Shown: positions 1-11,100, counted from the stretch's first letter. The stretch is 64,000 bases of DNA from Emiliania huxleyi CCMP1516 (GCF_000372725.1 NW_005199694.1:12382-76381), one strand, 5' to 3'. The notes: a model not told the origin generated them from the sequence alone. A program made the numbers and translations.

Positions 1-239
1 GGGCCCGAAAGAAAAAGGAAGAATAATGGTGGAGAGCGGGAAAAGAGAGAGGGAAGGCAAGAGACAAAGGGCCAAGATGATTAAGCAAGAAGATGAGGGG
101 AACAGGTGGCGAAGAAAAACACAGAGGAGAGGTTCGGCAGTGTGAATACAAAAGGCGCAGGGGGCAAGCACATCGAGCCAGACAGGCCCCCAGAAAAGCT
201 CCCGGAAGACTCGGGAAGAGGGACGGACCGCCCGGCACC

Positions 240-392
<153 letters not shown>

Positions 393-393
393 C

Positions 394-2490
394 CGCGCCG
401 GCGGGGCGACGGTGGGCGCGCAGTCGGGGCAGTACCAGTCCCCCTCGGGGATGTCGCTGAGCGGCGGCTCGAGACAGAATGTGTGGTGGCCGCGGTCGCA
501 GGAGTCGCAGAGCAAGATGAGCTCGTCCCGCTCGCCTGGGGCGAGATGTGGCGAGATATGGGGAGGTGTGGGGAGATATGGGGAGATAGGAGGAGCTCGT
601 CCCGCTCGCCTAGGGCGAGATGTGGCGAGATATGGGGAGATGGTCATCTCCGAGTGCACCCCCCTCCCACCCCCGAGAGATGGTGAGAGAGAAATTTCGG
701 CCCCCGTGCCGCGGTCGACGCCGGAGGAAAAGACTCTCGGGTCCTCTCGGGTCCTCTCGGGTCCTCTCGGGTCCTCTCGGGTCCTCTCGGGTCCTCTCGG
801 GTCCTCTCGGGTCCTCTCGGGTCAGCTCGCCCGTGCCGCAGAGGACGCAGTTGTACGTCGCGTCCGCCTCCGCCTCGAGCGCACGCAGCTCCTCCTCGGT
901 CGGCTCGGGCCTAGAAGGTTCATGGAAGGTTCCTGGAGGGTTCCTGCAGCGCACGCAGCTCCTCCTCGGTCGGCTCGGGCTTTCGCTGCACGAGCGGCTC
1001 GACAGCGCGCGCCTAGAAGGTTCCCGGAAGGTTCGTGGAGGGCTCGTCCAAGGTGACTATAGCTGCTGGCTACCTCTCGGCTACCTCTCGGCTACCTCTC
1101 GGCTACCTCTCGGCTCCCTCTCGGCTACCTCTCGGCTGCCTCTCGGCTCCCTCTCGGCTACCTCTCGGCTGCCTCTCGGCTATCTCTCGGCTGCCTCTCG
1201 GCTACCTCTCGGCTACCTCTCGGCTACCTCTCGGCTATCTCTCGGCTATCTCTCGGCTACCTCTCGGCTACCTCTCGGCTATCCCTCTGCTATCTCTCGG
1301 CTACCTCTCGGCTACCTCTCGGCTACCTCTCGGCTACCTCTCGGCTACCTCTCGGCTACCTCTCGGCTATCCCTATGCTACCTCTCGGCTACCTCTCGGC
1401 TATCCCTCTGCTACCTCTCGGCTACCTCTCGGCTACCTCTCGGTCATCTCTCGGCTCTCCCTCCGCTACCTCTCGGCTACTCTCTCTCGCCTCGATCACG
1501 CCGGCCGCGTCCTTCCTCGAGACGGTGGCGACGCTTCTCTTGCAGAGTGGGCACGAGGACTCGGTCTCCTACGCGTTGAATACGCCAACCTCGGGGCGGG
1601 AGATATGGGGAGATATGGGGAGATATGGGCAGCCTGCGTTGCGAACACGCCAGCCTCGGGGCGGGGGAAGACGGTGTTGTGCAGTGTCCTCAGAGCACCG
1701 CGTGAAGACAACGGAGAGGAATACAGTGAATACGGCGGAATGCGGCCGAATACAGCGGAATCCGCGTCCTCTCGAGCGCTGGTTGGAAGGGAAGAATACG
1801 TATTCCGCTTCTGGGCTCGCTTTCCTGTTCACAAGCTGGAGCCGTGAGGAGACGCCGTTCACAGCGGCGGCGCAGAGAGCGGGCAGGACGGCGGCGGCGG
1901 TCTCCTCCACCCACCGGCAGATGCACGCGAAGCAAAAGGTGTGCTGGCAGCAGTCGAGCGCGCCTGGAGCCGAGAGGCGGCTCAGACGCAGCTCAGACGC
2001 GGCTCAGAGGTAGCTCAGAGGTAGCTCAGAGGTAGCTCAGAGGTGTCTCGGAGGTGTCTCGGAGGTGTCTCAGAGGTGTTTCAGAGGGAGCTCAGAGAGA
2101 GCCTACTGCCGGTGGGCCGCACACAGCAGAGGCGTGGCGAGGTGTGCTGGCGAGATGGAGATGTGCTGGGGGAGAGGTGCTGGGGAGATGTGCTGGCGCA
2201 GCACTGCTGAGGAGCGCGCCCAGGTCGCCGAAGCTCGTCAGCTCTCGCATGGTCGCTGCCATGCAGATGGAGCAAGAGTCGTCGTCAGCGCTGCCGCACG
2301 GCGGTGCGGTGCGACCCCCCGATGCGCCCCCAGATGCGCCGCCCGCGCTGCCCGCGCCGCCCGCGCTCCGCCGCTTCTCTGATGCGGTCCGCGGCCGGCC
2401 AGCAGAGCCGATAGAGCCGACGCCGCTGACGGGCGCGCGGCCTACGGCGTGGAGACAGCCGTGTCGGGGTGTGAAGGCGGCATGAGACAC
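394..2490 (-). CDS. RING and PHD finger protein (PHRF1-like), multi-exon, 3' end outside window
   Basis: Reading the minus strand, exon pieces at about 2490-2220, 1963 to about 1880, 1568-1491, 1012-981, 910-831 and 535-394 join in frame. They give CSIC, then LDCCQHTFCFACICRW, then SSCPLCK, which together form a C3HC4 RING finger. After an E-rich linker comes a PHD finger: CVLCGTGERDELILLCDSCD, a CLEPPL core and GDWYCPDC. RING followed by PHD is the arrangement of PHRF1-type E3 ligases and chromatin readers, so a nuclear role in ubiquitination at chromatin is likely. The junctions at 2220/1963, 1491/1012, 981/910 and 831/535 use GC donors with AG acceptors. All introns are filled with 10-11-bp tandem repeats. 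No in-frame ATG was found for the N-terminus, so an upstream exon may exist. The C-terminus runs into a GA repeat and is not resolved. Confidence 0.75.
732..824. repeat. 10-bp tandem repeat GGGTCCTCTC in intron
   Basis: About nine perfect copies of a 10-mer, located between the two halves of the PHD finger. The intron (536-830 on the minus strand) also contains a second, partial copy of the following exon start at 589-612 (GGCGAGCGGGACGAGCTC on the minus strand) and 10-mers of the GAGATATGGG type. Confidence 0.9.
1070..1485. repeat. 10-11-bp tandem repeat CTCGGCTACCT in intron
   Basis: About 40 degenerate copies of CTCGGCTACCT (variants with TGCC, TATC or TCCC) fill the intron between the RING-closing exon and the E-rich exon of the minus-strand RING-PHD gene. 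Long reading frames through it on the plus strand (SRLPLGYLSAT repeats) are translated satellite, not genes. Confidence 0.9.
1569..1820 (-). mobile_element. Introner-like element, copy 1
   Basis: Read on the minus strand, this intron runs from GCGGAATACGTATTC through a stretch with CCAACCAGCGCTCGAGAGG and CACTGTATTCCTCTCCGTTG to a 3' end CCCGAGGTTGGCGTATTC and a TAG acceptor at 1569. The same sequence, in the same orientation relative to transcription, ends the big intron of the threonine dehydrogenase gene (23640-23817), and its 5' part recurs at 42445-42545. It therefore appears to be a dispersed element carrying its own 3' splice site. Its 3' end is present twice in this copy, separated by GGGAGATATGG units. 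Confidence 0.65.
1985..2100. repeat. 10-bp tandem repeat GCTCAGAGGTA in first intron of RING-PHD gene
   Basis: Degenerate 10-11-mers (GCTCAGAGGTA, GTCTCGGAGGT) follow the acceptor side of the intron between CSIC and LDCCQHTFC. The intron spans 1964-2219, with a GC donor and a CAG acceptor. Confidence 0.75.
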
Positions 2491-2752
2491 CGGAGTGCGA
2501 GTCCTAATAAATTAACTAATTAATTAATTAATTAATTGGCATGAGACACCGGAGTGCGAGTCCTCTCCAGCACTAGTTTGGACACAATGAGACGCTCACG
2601 AACGGCGGCATGGCAGAGGGGGGGGGGGGGTGCCAGGGGGGGGGGGGGGGCAAATTGCGGTGCGGTGCCCGTGCCCCTGCCCGTGCCCCTCCCGTGTGGG
2701 AGCGTGTGGGAGCGCGCATCTCGCGAACAACTGGGCGTGGCGTTGATACGGG

Positions 2753-3451
2753 TCAAGCTGATGGCTGCTCACTCCACCGCGGACATCTAGAGGCTGCGCC
2801 GCCTCCGCCCGAGCCGGAGCAAGCACCCGATCCGGACCCGAGCACCAAGCCGGCGGGACGCCGTGCGTGGGGCGTCGCGAAGCACGGCGGCGCCGGCGCC
2901 GGCGCTGCCGCCGGCCACTGCTGCGGCGGCGGCTGCTGCGGCGGCTGCTGCGGCGGCGGCTGCGGCGGCCGCTGCGGCTGTTGCGGCGGCGGCTGCTGCG
3001 GCTGCTGCGGCTGCTGTGGCTGCTGCTGCAGGCAGGCAGGCGGGAGCTCCCCGAGAGGCGGGCGCTGTAGCGTGGCGCTCGAGGCGGGAGGGGGCTGTTG
3101 CTGAAAGTAGCGGGAGCGGCCGCCTCCGCCCTGCCGCACGGCGCCCCCTGCGCTCGAGCGCTGACGCAGCAGACCCTGCGGCCGCGAGGCTGGGCGCGAC
3201 GACTGGAACGGCGCGACCGGCGCCCGCAGCGGCGGCGCAAACTGCTCGGGCAGCCGCGGCGGAGGCCGCGACAGCCGGCTGGGCTGCAGGGAGTGCGGCA
3301 CGGCACGCGGCAGCGCGGCGGACGGCGAGGCGCGCTCGGCGGCAGGAGCCGCGCCGGAGGAGCGGGCCTGCGCGTCGGCGCGGCGGCGCAGGGCCTGCTG
3401 CCTGTTCTGCTCGATGCGGTCCCGCGTGTCTGGCGAGATCTGCGGCTGCAT
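2753..3451 (-). CDS. Q/P-rich protein with RPA32-binding-like N-terminal helix
   Basis: The ATG at 3451 opens a frame of about 232 codons. Near the N-terminus, residues about 7-24 (DTRDRIEQNRQQALRRRADA) resemble the RPA32C-binding helix found in SMARCAL1, XPA, TIPIN and UNG2, whose consensus is an RIExNRQxALxRR type. The rest is proline-, alanine- and glutamine-rich (QQPQQPQQP runs encoded by TGC/TGT-rich repeats on the other strand), with no recognisable fold. The frame ends just after a possible GTGGAG donor near 2780, so a catalytic domain could lie in a lost or unresolved downstream exon. Function is therefore open: a replication-stress or repair factor is suggested only by the helix. Immediately upstream lies a repeat module shared with the start of the AP2-SAM gene near 47460. 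Confidence 0.45.
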   Translation of the reverse strand: MQPQISPDTRDRIEQNRQQALRRRADAQARSSGAAPAAERASPSAALPRAVPHSLQPSRLSRPPPRLPEQFAPPLRAPVAPFQSSRPASRPQGLLRQRSSAGGAVRQGGGGRSRYFQQQPPPASSATLQRPPLGELPPACLQQQPQQPQQPQQPPPQQPQRPPQPPPQQPPQQPPPQQWPAAAPAPAPPCFATPHARRPAGLVLGSGSGACSGSGGGGAASRCPRWSEQPSA

Positions 3452-3484
3452 CGGGCGCGGCGACGAGGGGAGAGCCTTGAGCAC

Positions 3485-3625
3485 ACTCGAAAATCCGGAC
3501 AGAATTTTTTGTGGCCTTACCGGCCCTTCCTCCCTTTCCCTGCGAACGCGCACCCCCCAGGGCTAGGGCTCTCTAGCCCGTGACCCGATCCCGATCATCC
3601 GGCCCGCTGGGTGCGCTTCTCAGCT
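3485..3625 (-). promoter_or_regulatory. Upstream module shared with 47410-47545
   Basis: This stretch contains a CCCTGCGAACGCGCACCCCCC segment, a GGGCTAG/CTCTCTAGCCC hairpin and ATCATCCGGCCCGCTGG. The same ordered blocks recur at 47410-47545, again just upstream of a minus-strand gene start. An AAAAAATTCTG box is nearest to the start codon. It could be a duplicated promoter or a dispersed repeat recruited as one. Confidence 0.35.
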
Positions 3626-3955
3626 CGGACGAGAGAATTTACCGCTCGCGCTGTGCTCCAAGTGCACGACACTGGGCACGGGACTGGCGCGCACTGGCAC
3701 TAACCTAACCTGGCACTAGCACAGGTACACCACTGTCCTAGTGCGTGCGAAAGAGAATTTTACCACTGCCTCGCACGACACTGGGCACGGGACTGGCGCG
3801 CACTGGCACTAACACAGAAAGAGAATTTTAGCCTCCTATAGTGATTTCAAGAAATCAGCGGGGCGCGGAGCGTCCGTGGCGCGGAATCAACCCGGTCGTG
3901 GCCTAACCCTTCCGGTGTGTCGGTATTAATTAGTTAACTATTAATTAAGAGTTGA
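3560..3955. other. Intergenic region with short dispersed repeats
   Basis: No gene is visible here. GGGCACGGGACTGGCGCGCA occurs at about 3675 and about 3783 and again near 13967, each time close to an AAAGAGAATTTTA or AAGAATTTTAC motif. The AT-rich stretch at 3925-3970 (TTAATTAGTTAACTATTAAT) borders the TPR gene. Confidence 0.6.
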
Positions 3956-3959
3956 TTAA

Positions 3960-4658
3960 GAGTTAGTTAATAGCACCTCGCGGTTCGTCGGCGCCAGCCT
4001 CGCCGCCTCGCGCAGGTCGCGCCTAGAAGAGAAGGCTCCCAGAATGCTCCCGGAAGGCTCCTGGAAAGTTCCCAGCCTCGCCGCCTCGCGCAGGTCACGC
4101 CGCGCCGCGCCAAAGTCCGAGGAGCGAGAGAGCGCCTTGGCGCGCCGGAAGAGCGCCTTCACGTTCGCCTCAGCCTCCGCCCCAAGTGGGTCCGAGAGCC
4201 GGCCGACGGCGGCGTCGCAGGCGGCGGCGGCGGCGGCCCACTCGTCGCAGCGCAGCAGCAGGCGGCCTAGACACTTCCGAGACACTTCCTAGACACTCCC
4301 TAGACACCTCCTGGACACCTCGTCGCAGCGCAGGCAGCAGGCGGCCTCGTTGAGCCGGCACGCCACCAGCAGCTGGCGCGCCTCCTCCTCCCTATAGTAT
4401 AGTACAGTCCAGTACAGTCAGTACAGTCTATTAGTATAGAGAGTATAGTACAGTGTAGTATAGGATAGTACACCTCCCCGCGGGGGCGCGCAGCTCGCCG
4501 AGCGACGCGTACCCCGGGCCCGGCGGCGGCGGCCGAGGCCACAACGAGGGAGCGGGCTCGGAAGAACCCGGACTAAAAAGAAGAAAACGCGAAAAACGGC
4601 GGCGCCGCCGACTTCTTAGCCAAGGGGCTGGGAATGCTGCGCCGTCTCGCCCCGCCAC
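3960..4658 (-). CDS. TPR-repeat protein (immunophilin/STI1-like TPR), 3' end uncertain
   Basis: Exons at about 4658-4474, 4391-4319, 4240-4101 and 4022 to about 3965 join to give REEEARQLLVACRLNEAACC, LRCDEWAAAAAACDAAVG, then ANVKALFRRAKALSRSSDFG and AARRDLREAARLAPTNREV. The LNEAACxLRCDEW and KALFRRAKAL signatures are those of TPR helices in FKBP/AIP/STI1-type co-chaperone domains, which bind chaperone C-termini. The first intron (4392-4473) is GT-AG. The next two contain a near copy of the start of the following exon, then 11-bp units, then TAG. The N-terminal exon is Ser/Pro/Arg-rich. After NREV the frame soon stops in AT-rich DNA; a GTGCTATTAAC donor there suggests continuation or truncation. 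Part of this gene recurs at 14340-14590 and 16757-16960. Confidence 0.6.
4023..4100 (-). repeat. Intron made of exon-edge duplication plus 11-mers
   Basis: The intron starts with GCGTGACCTGCGCGAGGCGG, a one-mismatch copy of the next exon start GCGCGACCTGCGCGAGGCGG. Four GGAACTTTCCA / GGAGCCTTCCG type 11-mers follow, then TCTTCTAG. The GC donor and AG acceptor lie in equivalent positions of the two copies. Confidence 0.75.
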
Positions 4659-4734
4659 CCCCCGCGCCGCCCGCGCCCGTCCGCCGTTCGACGACCAATA
4701 CCATTCATCGGGACGCGGGGGCTCTCGGCTACGG

Positions 4735-4815
4735 ACGGCCTACGGGACCGGCCCCAGCTTCGGCTGAGGGCTGAGGTAGTGGTAGTGGTAGAGCCCGACA
4801 AGCTGCCGAGCCCGA
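4735..4815 (-). repeat. Dispersed repeat, inverted copy of 56395-56460
   Basis: The block CGGGACCGGCCCCAGCTTCG / GCTGAGGGCT, with flanking AAGCTGCCGAGCCC, is the reverse complement of sequence at 56395-56460. It lies between the TPR gene and the receptor gene. Its nature is unknown. Confidence 0.6.
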
Positions 4816-5108
4816 GGAAGGAGGTGGGGTCCTCACCCGCCGTCACCCCGGCGGCCCGCGCACGCACGCCGTCTGAGCCTAGCGCAGCGCGAACTCGCTC
4901 TGAGCCTAGCGCAGCGCGAGATTTGCGCAGCAACCCGGGCAACCCTTGAAAAAAAGTTATTTTTGAAAATTCCTGCTTTAAATAGGGGAACCCCCGAGGG
5001 CCCAGACCCACCCTACAGTTGTACCTCCCGCCCCAAGCAAAAAGAAAAATGCCGGTTATTTCTTTTTCCCTCTGAATCCCAAACCGCCTCCATCTGCTGC
5101 ACGCCGTC

Positions 5109-8100
5109 ATGCTCCTCCTCGCCGTCCTCGCGGCGCCCTCAAACGCCGCCTCTCGCCCCCGTCCGCGGCGCGGGGGGGCACTCATCGACACGCGCAACCG
5201 CACCGACTTCTTCATCAAGCTCCCGACCGACGCGCCGGCCCTCGCCCTCGCGGCGTCTGCCTCGCGCAAACCCGACAAGGCCGCGGAGCTCCTGCTCCAC
5301 CAAGACGTCCTCGGGGGTGGGGGGGCGCTGTTCGGTGCCTGTCCGGACGTCGCCACCTTCCATCCGACCTCCTCCTTCCCGTTCAACCTCTCCAAGTTCA
5401 GCGGCGCCGCCTCACGCGCCGCCGGCCAGACTACCTTCAAGCCCATCGGCGCCGCGGCCGACGCCGAGCTCGCCTCCTTTGGCGAGACCACCGGTGCGGC
5501 CAACGCTGGCGACGCCTCGCTCGCCGACTCCACCGTCAACTCCGTCGGCGTCACGTGCGGCGGCGCCGGCGCCCCTGCGTGGTGCGCGGAACTGCCGCAG
5601 CCGCTCGCCGAGCTCTGCGTCTCCGAGGATCCGATCGAGGCCTCGGGCTCCACGAGCAACGAGACGAGCCTCAAGACCGCCACGGCCCACTCCAAGAGCA
5701 AGACCGGCGAGACGGACACAAAGGTGTGCGACTCTCTGCTCTCTCCCACACCGTCTGGCCTCTCTTCACCGGCCGCCACTCTCGCCCCTCCACCACCCCA
5801 CACCATCCCTTGCCGGCCGCCTCCGCCCCAACTCCCCCAGCCGCCCTCCTCCGCCGCCACCCGCCCCGCCACCCGCCCCCCCTTGCCGGCCAACCTCCCC
5901 CGCCGCCCTCCCCACCTCCCTTGCCGCCTCTCCCTGCTCCGCCGCCCTCCCCTCCGCCGCCCCCTCGCCCCTCTCGCCCCTCTTCGCCCGCAGTCGCTCC
6001 CGATGCATCCCACCGTCCGCCGCCCCCACACCGGCGCCTCCGCTGCGCGCCGTCCCCGCCTCCGCCCCAACCGTTTCCCCTCCCTTCACAGAACAAGCCT
6101 GTCCCGGGCTTCACGAGCGGAATCTCCTCTTCCGCGCCTGGCCGCGCCCGGCAGCGCGGTCAGCTTTGGGCCGCCTTGTTCTTGCTGCTCGGAGCGTGCG
6201 GCGGCGTGCTGCTCTCGGTGCGGAGGAGCAACTCCGGGCGCCTCGTGCGGTGCCGGACGGGGGCGAGGCGCGGCGCGTGGCTGCTGATTCTCGCCGCGCT
6301 GCTCCCGCTGGCATGTGCACCATCAGTCCACACGTCTGGCTCGGGCGAGACTGGCTCTGGGGAGATTGGCTCTGGGGAGGTTGACTCACCGCCGTCCGCT
6401 CCATCAATCGACTTCCAGGTCACTGTGGGTGGCGGGAGCTGGCAGGCCGACGTGTCGTGGACCCTGACGTGCAGCGGCGCGTTGATCGGCAGTGGAGGGG
6501 CGCCCTACTCCGGCACCCTGTCCGCGCCACCCGGCGAGTGCACGCTCAACATGTACGACTCGTACGGCGACGGCTGGACCGACAACCAGTGGGAGGGTGC
6601 GGGCTATACGTTCATGCTCGAAACCGGATCCTCCGGCAGCGAGACTTTCACCGTTGCCGCCTCCCCTCCGTCCTCTCCGCCAGCTTCACCGCCGCCGCCG
6701 CTGCCGCCGGTCTTTCCCGGCTTCGATGTCGCCGCGTCGACCGAGGCCGAGCTCCGCTCCCTGATCGAGGGGGCTATTGCCAACATCTCAATCTACCTGC
6801 CGCCCAGTGCGGACTTCAAGCTTGGCAGGCAGATCAACTGCGGCTCCAGCATCAAGGTGACCGTCGCGAGCAGCGGCGAGGGCGCGACGCTCGACGGCCA
6901 GGGAGAGACCGGGCTCTTTTACCTCTGGGGCGGCTGCAGCCTCACCCTGCGGGGGCTGAGCCTCGTCAACGGGATGGCGTACTACGGCGGCGTTGTGGAG
7001 GCGTGGCGCGCAGGCGACGTCGAGATCATCGAGTCGACCGTGACGGGCTGCTTTGCTGCAGTGCGCCGTGTAGAGCTAGCCGCCCTGCAGCGCCACACGG
7101 CAGCGGGGCGAGGGATAGAGAGGGTCACGGCTGCCTCACCCCGCTCTCTCCTCGCAACCGCAGTCCGGCGGCGTCGTCTACGCGGAGGACAGCGGTGCGG
7201 TCTCGATAATCGGCTCGGCCGTGTCGGGCTGCTCTGCTCTCCAGGTGCGCCGCGTAGAGCTAGCCGCCTGCAGTGCCGCACGGCAGCAGGGCGAGGGATA
7301 GAGAGGGTCACGGCTGCCTCACCCCGCTCTCTCCTCCCAACCGCACAGAACGGCGGAGCTACATTCGCGCAAAACAGCGACCTCATCGTGACCGACTCCA
7401 CCATCTCTGGCTGCAATGCCACGCGAGGCGGCGCAGTGTACGTGGCGTCGGGCTCAGCCAGCCTGGCCCGCTCCAACATCTCCAACTGCATCGCCACAGA
7501 GTCTGGCGGCGGCCTCTACTCGGCGGGAGGGCGCACCTCCCTTAGCGACGGCACACTCATAAGCGGCTGCTCTGCCCTGTCTGGCGGCGGCCTCTACTCG
7601 GCGGGAGGGGGCACCTCCCTTAGCGACGGCACCCTCATCCGCGGCTGCTCGGCCGAGGGTCAGGGGAATTCCATCTTTCTCCTCGCTGGCGAGGTCTCCT
7701 ACGCCCTCCCCGCCCCCGCCGGCCGCTGGCTGCCGAACGCGCGATGCGAGGTGTACCGGGAAGCGTGCCCGACGGACCAATATGGTCGCCCGACCAATGA
7801 CTGCCCTAATCACCGCGAAGATTGCGCGATCAACCTCGTTGTTCAGAACAACGTCAACCCGTGGTACTGCCAGGCCCCGACCTTCGTGCAGCCCTGCAAC
7901 TGGGAGGACGACTCCTCCCTCCTCGGCGAGAGCCTCTACCAGCTGCCGCTGCTGCCCGTCGATGATGACTTCCCCTTTGCCTGCGCCGCCGGCCTCCTCG
8001 GCTCGGCCGACCCAGAGGACCAGTCGAGCAGCAACTGCGCCGGCCGCTGCCGCGCAGGCTCCCAATGCCCCACAGAGGCGACCTATGAGGCGCTGCCCTG

Positions 8101-11100
8101 CGATGCGGGTCATTACTGCCCGAAGGGGACGAGCGTGCCCCTTCCCTGCCCCGCCGGATCGTACTCGAACGCCACCAACCTCGCCGCCGCCAGCGAGTGC
8201 ACCGACGCCTCGCCGGGCCACATCGCCACCACCGGCGCCACGCAGCAGACGGCGTGCGCCAAGGGAAGCTACGCCGCCACGGCCGGCCTCTCCGAGTGCG
8301 CCAGCTGTGCGGGCGGATCGTACCAGGGCGAGTCGAACGCGACGAGCTGCCTTCCGTGCGACATGGGAAGCTACTGCGAGCCGGGCGCGTCGAGGCCGCT
8401 GCCGTGCGAGGGCGGTTCCTACTCGGACAGGACGGACCTGTCGGCCGCCTCGCAGTGCACGCCCGCCGCTCCGGGCCACATCGCCGCCCGGGGCTCCACC
8501 GAGCAGACGGCGTGCGGCGAGGGCAGCTTCGCCAACGGCACGCGTAACGAGGTCTGCGAGCTGTGCGCCGCGGGCTCCTACCAGGGCGCGACCGGCGCGA
8601 GCGAGTGCACCGCCGCCTCGCCGGGCTACTTCGCCACCACCGGCTCCACGCAGCAGACGGCGTGCGCCAAGGGGTCGTACACGGACGCGCACGGGCAGGG
8701 CGAGTGCACGCCCTGCGCCGCCGGCACGTACCAGGACGAGGAAGGCAAGACGGCGTGCGAGCCGTGCGAGGCGGGCGGCTACTGCGCTGTTGGCGCGGCG
8801 GCGGCGCTGCCGTGCGAGGCTGGCAGCTACTCGCGCGCCACCAACCTCTCCGCCGCGAGCGAGTGCACCGCCGCCTCGCCGGGCCACTTCGCCACCACCG
8901 GCTCCACGCAGCAGACGGCGTGCGCCATGGGAAGCTACGCTGTCACGGGCGGCCTCTCTGAGTGCGAGCCGTGCAAGGGGGGGACCTACCAGCACGATCA
9001 GGGTGCGACGGGCTGTCTCGTGTGCAAGAAAGGCAGCTACTGCGAGCTGGGCGCGTCGGCGCCGCTGCCGTGCGAGGCTGGCAGCTACTCGAACGCAACA
9101 AACCTCACCGCCGCGGGCGAGTGCACGGCCTGCCCCGCCGGCAGCGCCTGCTCCACGGGCAGCATCGAGCCGACGCCGTGCTCGCCTGGCACTTTCGCCG
9201 CGAAAGAGGGGCAGTCCAAGTGCGAGTCTTGCGATCCCGGCACTTCGTCGAATCAAGGCAGCGTCGCGTGCGACGAGTGCGTGGCTGGCAAATACGCCGC
9301 CAACGCTGGCCAAAGCCTCTGCAATCTATGTCCGCATCCCCTCAGCTCGGTCAGCGGCAGCACCATCTGCTCTATCTGCATGGACGACTACTATCTGCGG
9401 AACACCTCGGCCGACGCAGGGGACGTCTTGACCTCCCCCACCGAGTACTGCAAGCCGTGCCCGCCGAACGCTGCCTGCCCGGACAACACCACCCTTTCTT
9501 CCCTCGTCCTCCTGCGCGGCTTCTGGCGCGCCAGCCCCTCCTCCGCGGTGCTGACAGAGTGCCGCCTCTTTGGTGGCAATGCCAATGCCGGCAAGAAGCG
9601 ATGCGCCGGCAGCGAGCCGGTGGCGAGAGGCCGGAGGATGGTGGAGGCGGGCTCGGACGCGTACTGCGCGTCGGACTTCAAAGGCCCCGAGTGCCAGCTC
9701 TGCGCCGCAGAGAATCATCACCTCGTCGACGGCGACACCTGCGAAGTATGCGCTCCGCGCGGAGCGGCGGCTGGCCGCATCGCCGGCCTCGTCCTCGGCC
9801 TCTGCGTCGCGTGCGGCTTGGCGGCTTGGGCCTACAACATGCCGTGGCGGAAGGAGCGCATCATCGGCCCTCTCCTCCGCTTTGCAGACCGCTCCGTCAA
9901 GTACTACGTCGGCGTCGGAATGACGGCCAAGGTCAAGATCCTGTTCGGCTTTTACCAGATCAGCACCGTATTGTCCTCCACCTACTCCGCGCGGCTGCCG
10001 GACAAGTACACGGGCTGGACGGACAACTTGGCCAACGTGATCTCCATCGACTGGTCTGGCTTTTTCATGCCGGAGCAGTGCCTCGGCTACGCTCTGCGGC
10101 TCCTCGCCATCGCCCTCTCCCCCGTTGCCCTCATCGCCATGCTAATGGTTGCGGGAATAAGTCTGCGGCTCCACTGCTGGCGCGTCGCCCCGGCGCCGCG
10201 CGAGAGATCGTGGTACGCGGAGGCGGCCCTCGGCCTCCTCGACCTCACGCCAACCGGCCTCGTGCTCATCTTCTGCTTCGTGCCCTCCATCAGCGCCTCC
10301 ATTTTCCAATCCTGGTCGTGCCAGGCGCCCTCTCGCACAGCTGATGACTGCCGTTGCTCACCCCCTCCGGCCTCACAGTCCTCGTAACGTTCTGCTGATA
10401 GGCCTACACCACCTCTCCGCCCGGCGAGGAGCTAGAGCAGGTCTCCTACATGCGGCAGGACGCGAGCGTCGAGTGCGGCACCGAGGAGCACAGGTCCATC
10501 ACGAGACTCGCCATCGGCTTCATCGTCCTCTGGCCCGCCGGCTCGCTGGTCCTCTTCACGTCGCTCCTCGCCGCCTGCTACAAGCCGCTGCAGGCCAAGA
10601 CACCGAATGCTCTGACGCGGGCCACCGCCTTCCTCCACCGGGAGTACGAGAAGACCTGGTACTGGTGGGAGGCGGTCGAGCTGGCGCGCAAGCTCGTGCT
10701 GACCGGCTTCGTGCTGCTGATCCCGGAAAAGAACGCATTCCTTCGCCTCGTGGTAGCGACCCTCGTCTGCTCCTTCTACGCCGTCGTCCTCGCCGTCGTG
10801 CGGCCCTACAAGCGGGTCGAGGACGACGTGCTAGCCGTTGCCACCAGCCTCGTGCTCCTCCTCCTCTTCCTCGGTACCAACTGGAGCACCATCTTCCTCG
10901 GCATCCAGGAGCGGTACCAAGGAGCCGACCCCGCCGATGTCCTCGGCTTTGGCAATCTGAACCGCATCGTGGACCCGATGATCATCCTCGTTGCAGTCGT
11001 GCTCGTCTTCTTCTCAATCGGCGCCATCGTCGCCGCCCGCCGCGTCGCCAAGATCCCCACGATCCGCCTCGCTTCGACCAAGCAGCCCCCCGAGATGAGC

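Noticed and set aside
7454..9313. 619-codon minus-strand frame across the Cys-rich ectodomain
   Set aside because: Antisense of GCC2/GCC3 repeats. Ala/Gly/Arg-rich without motifs.
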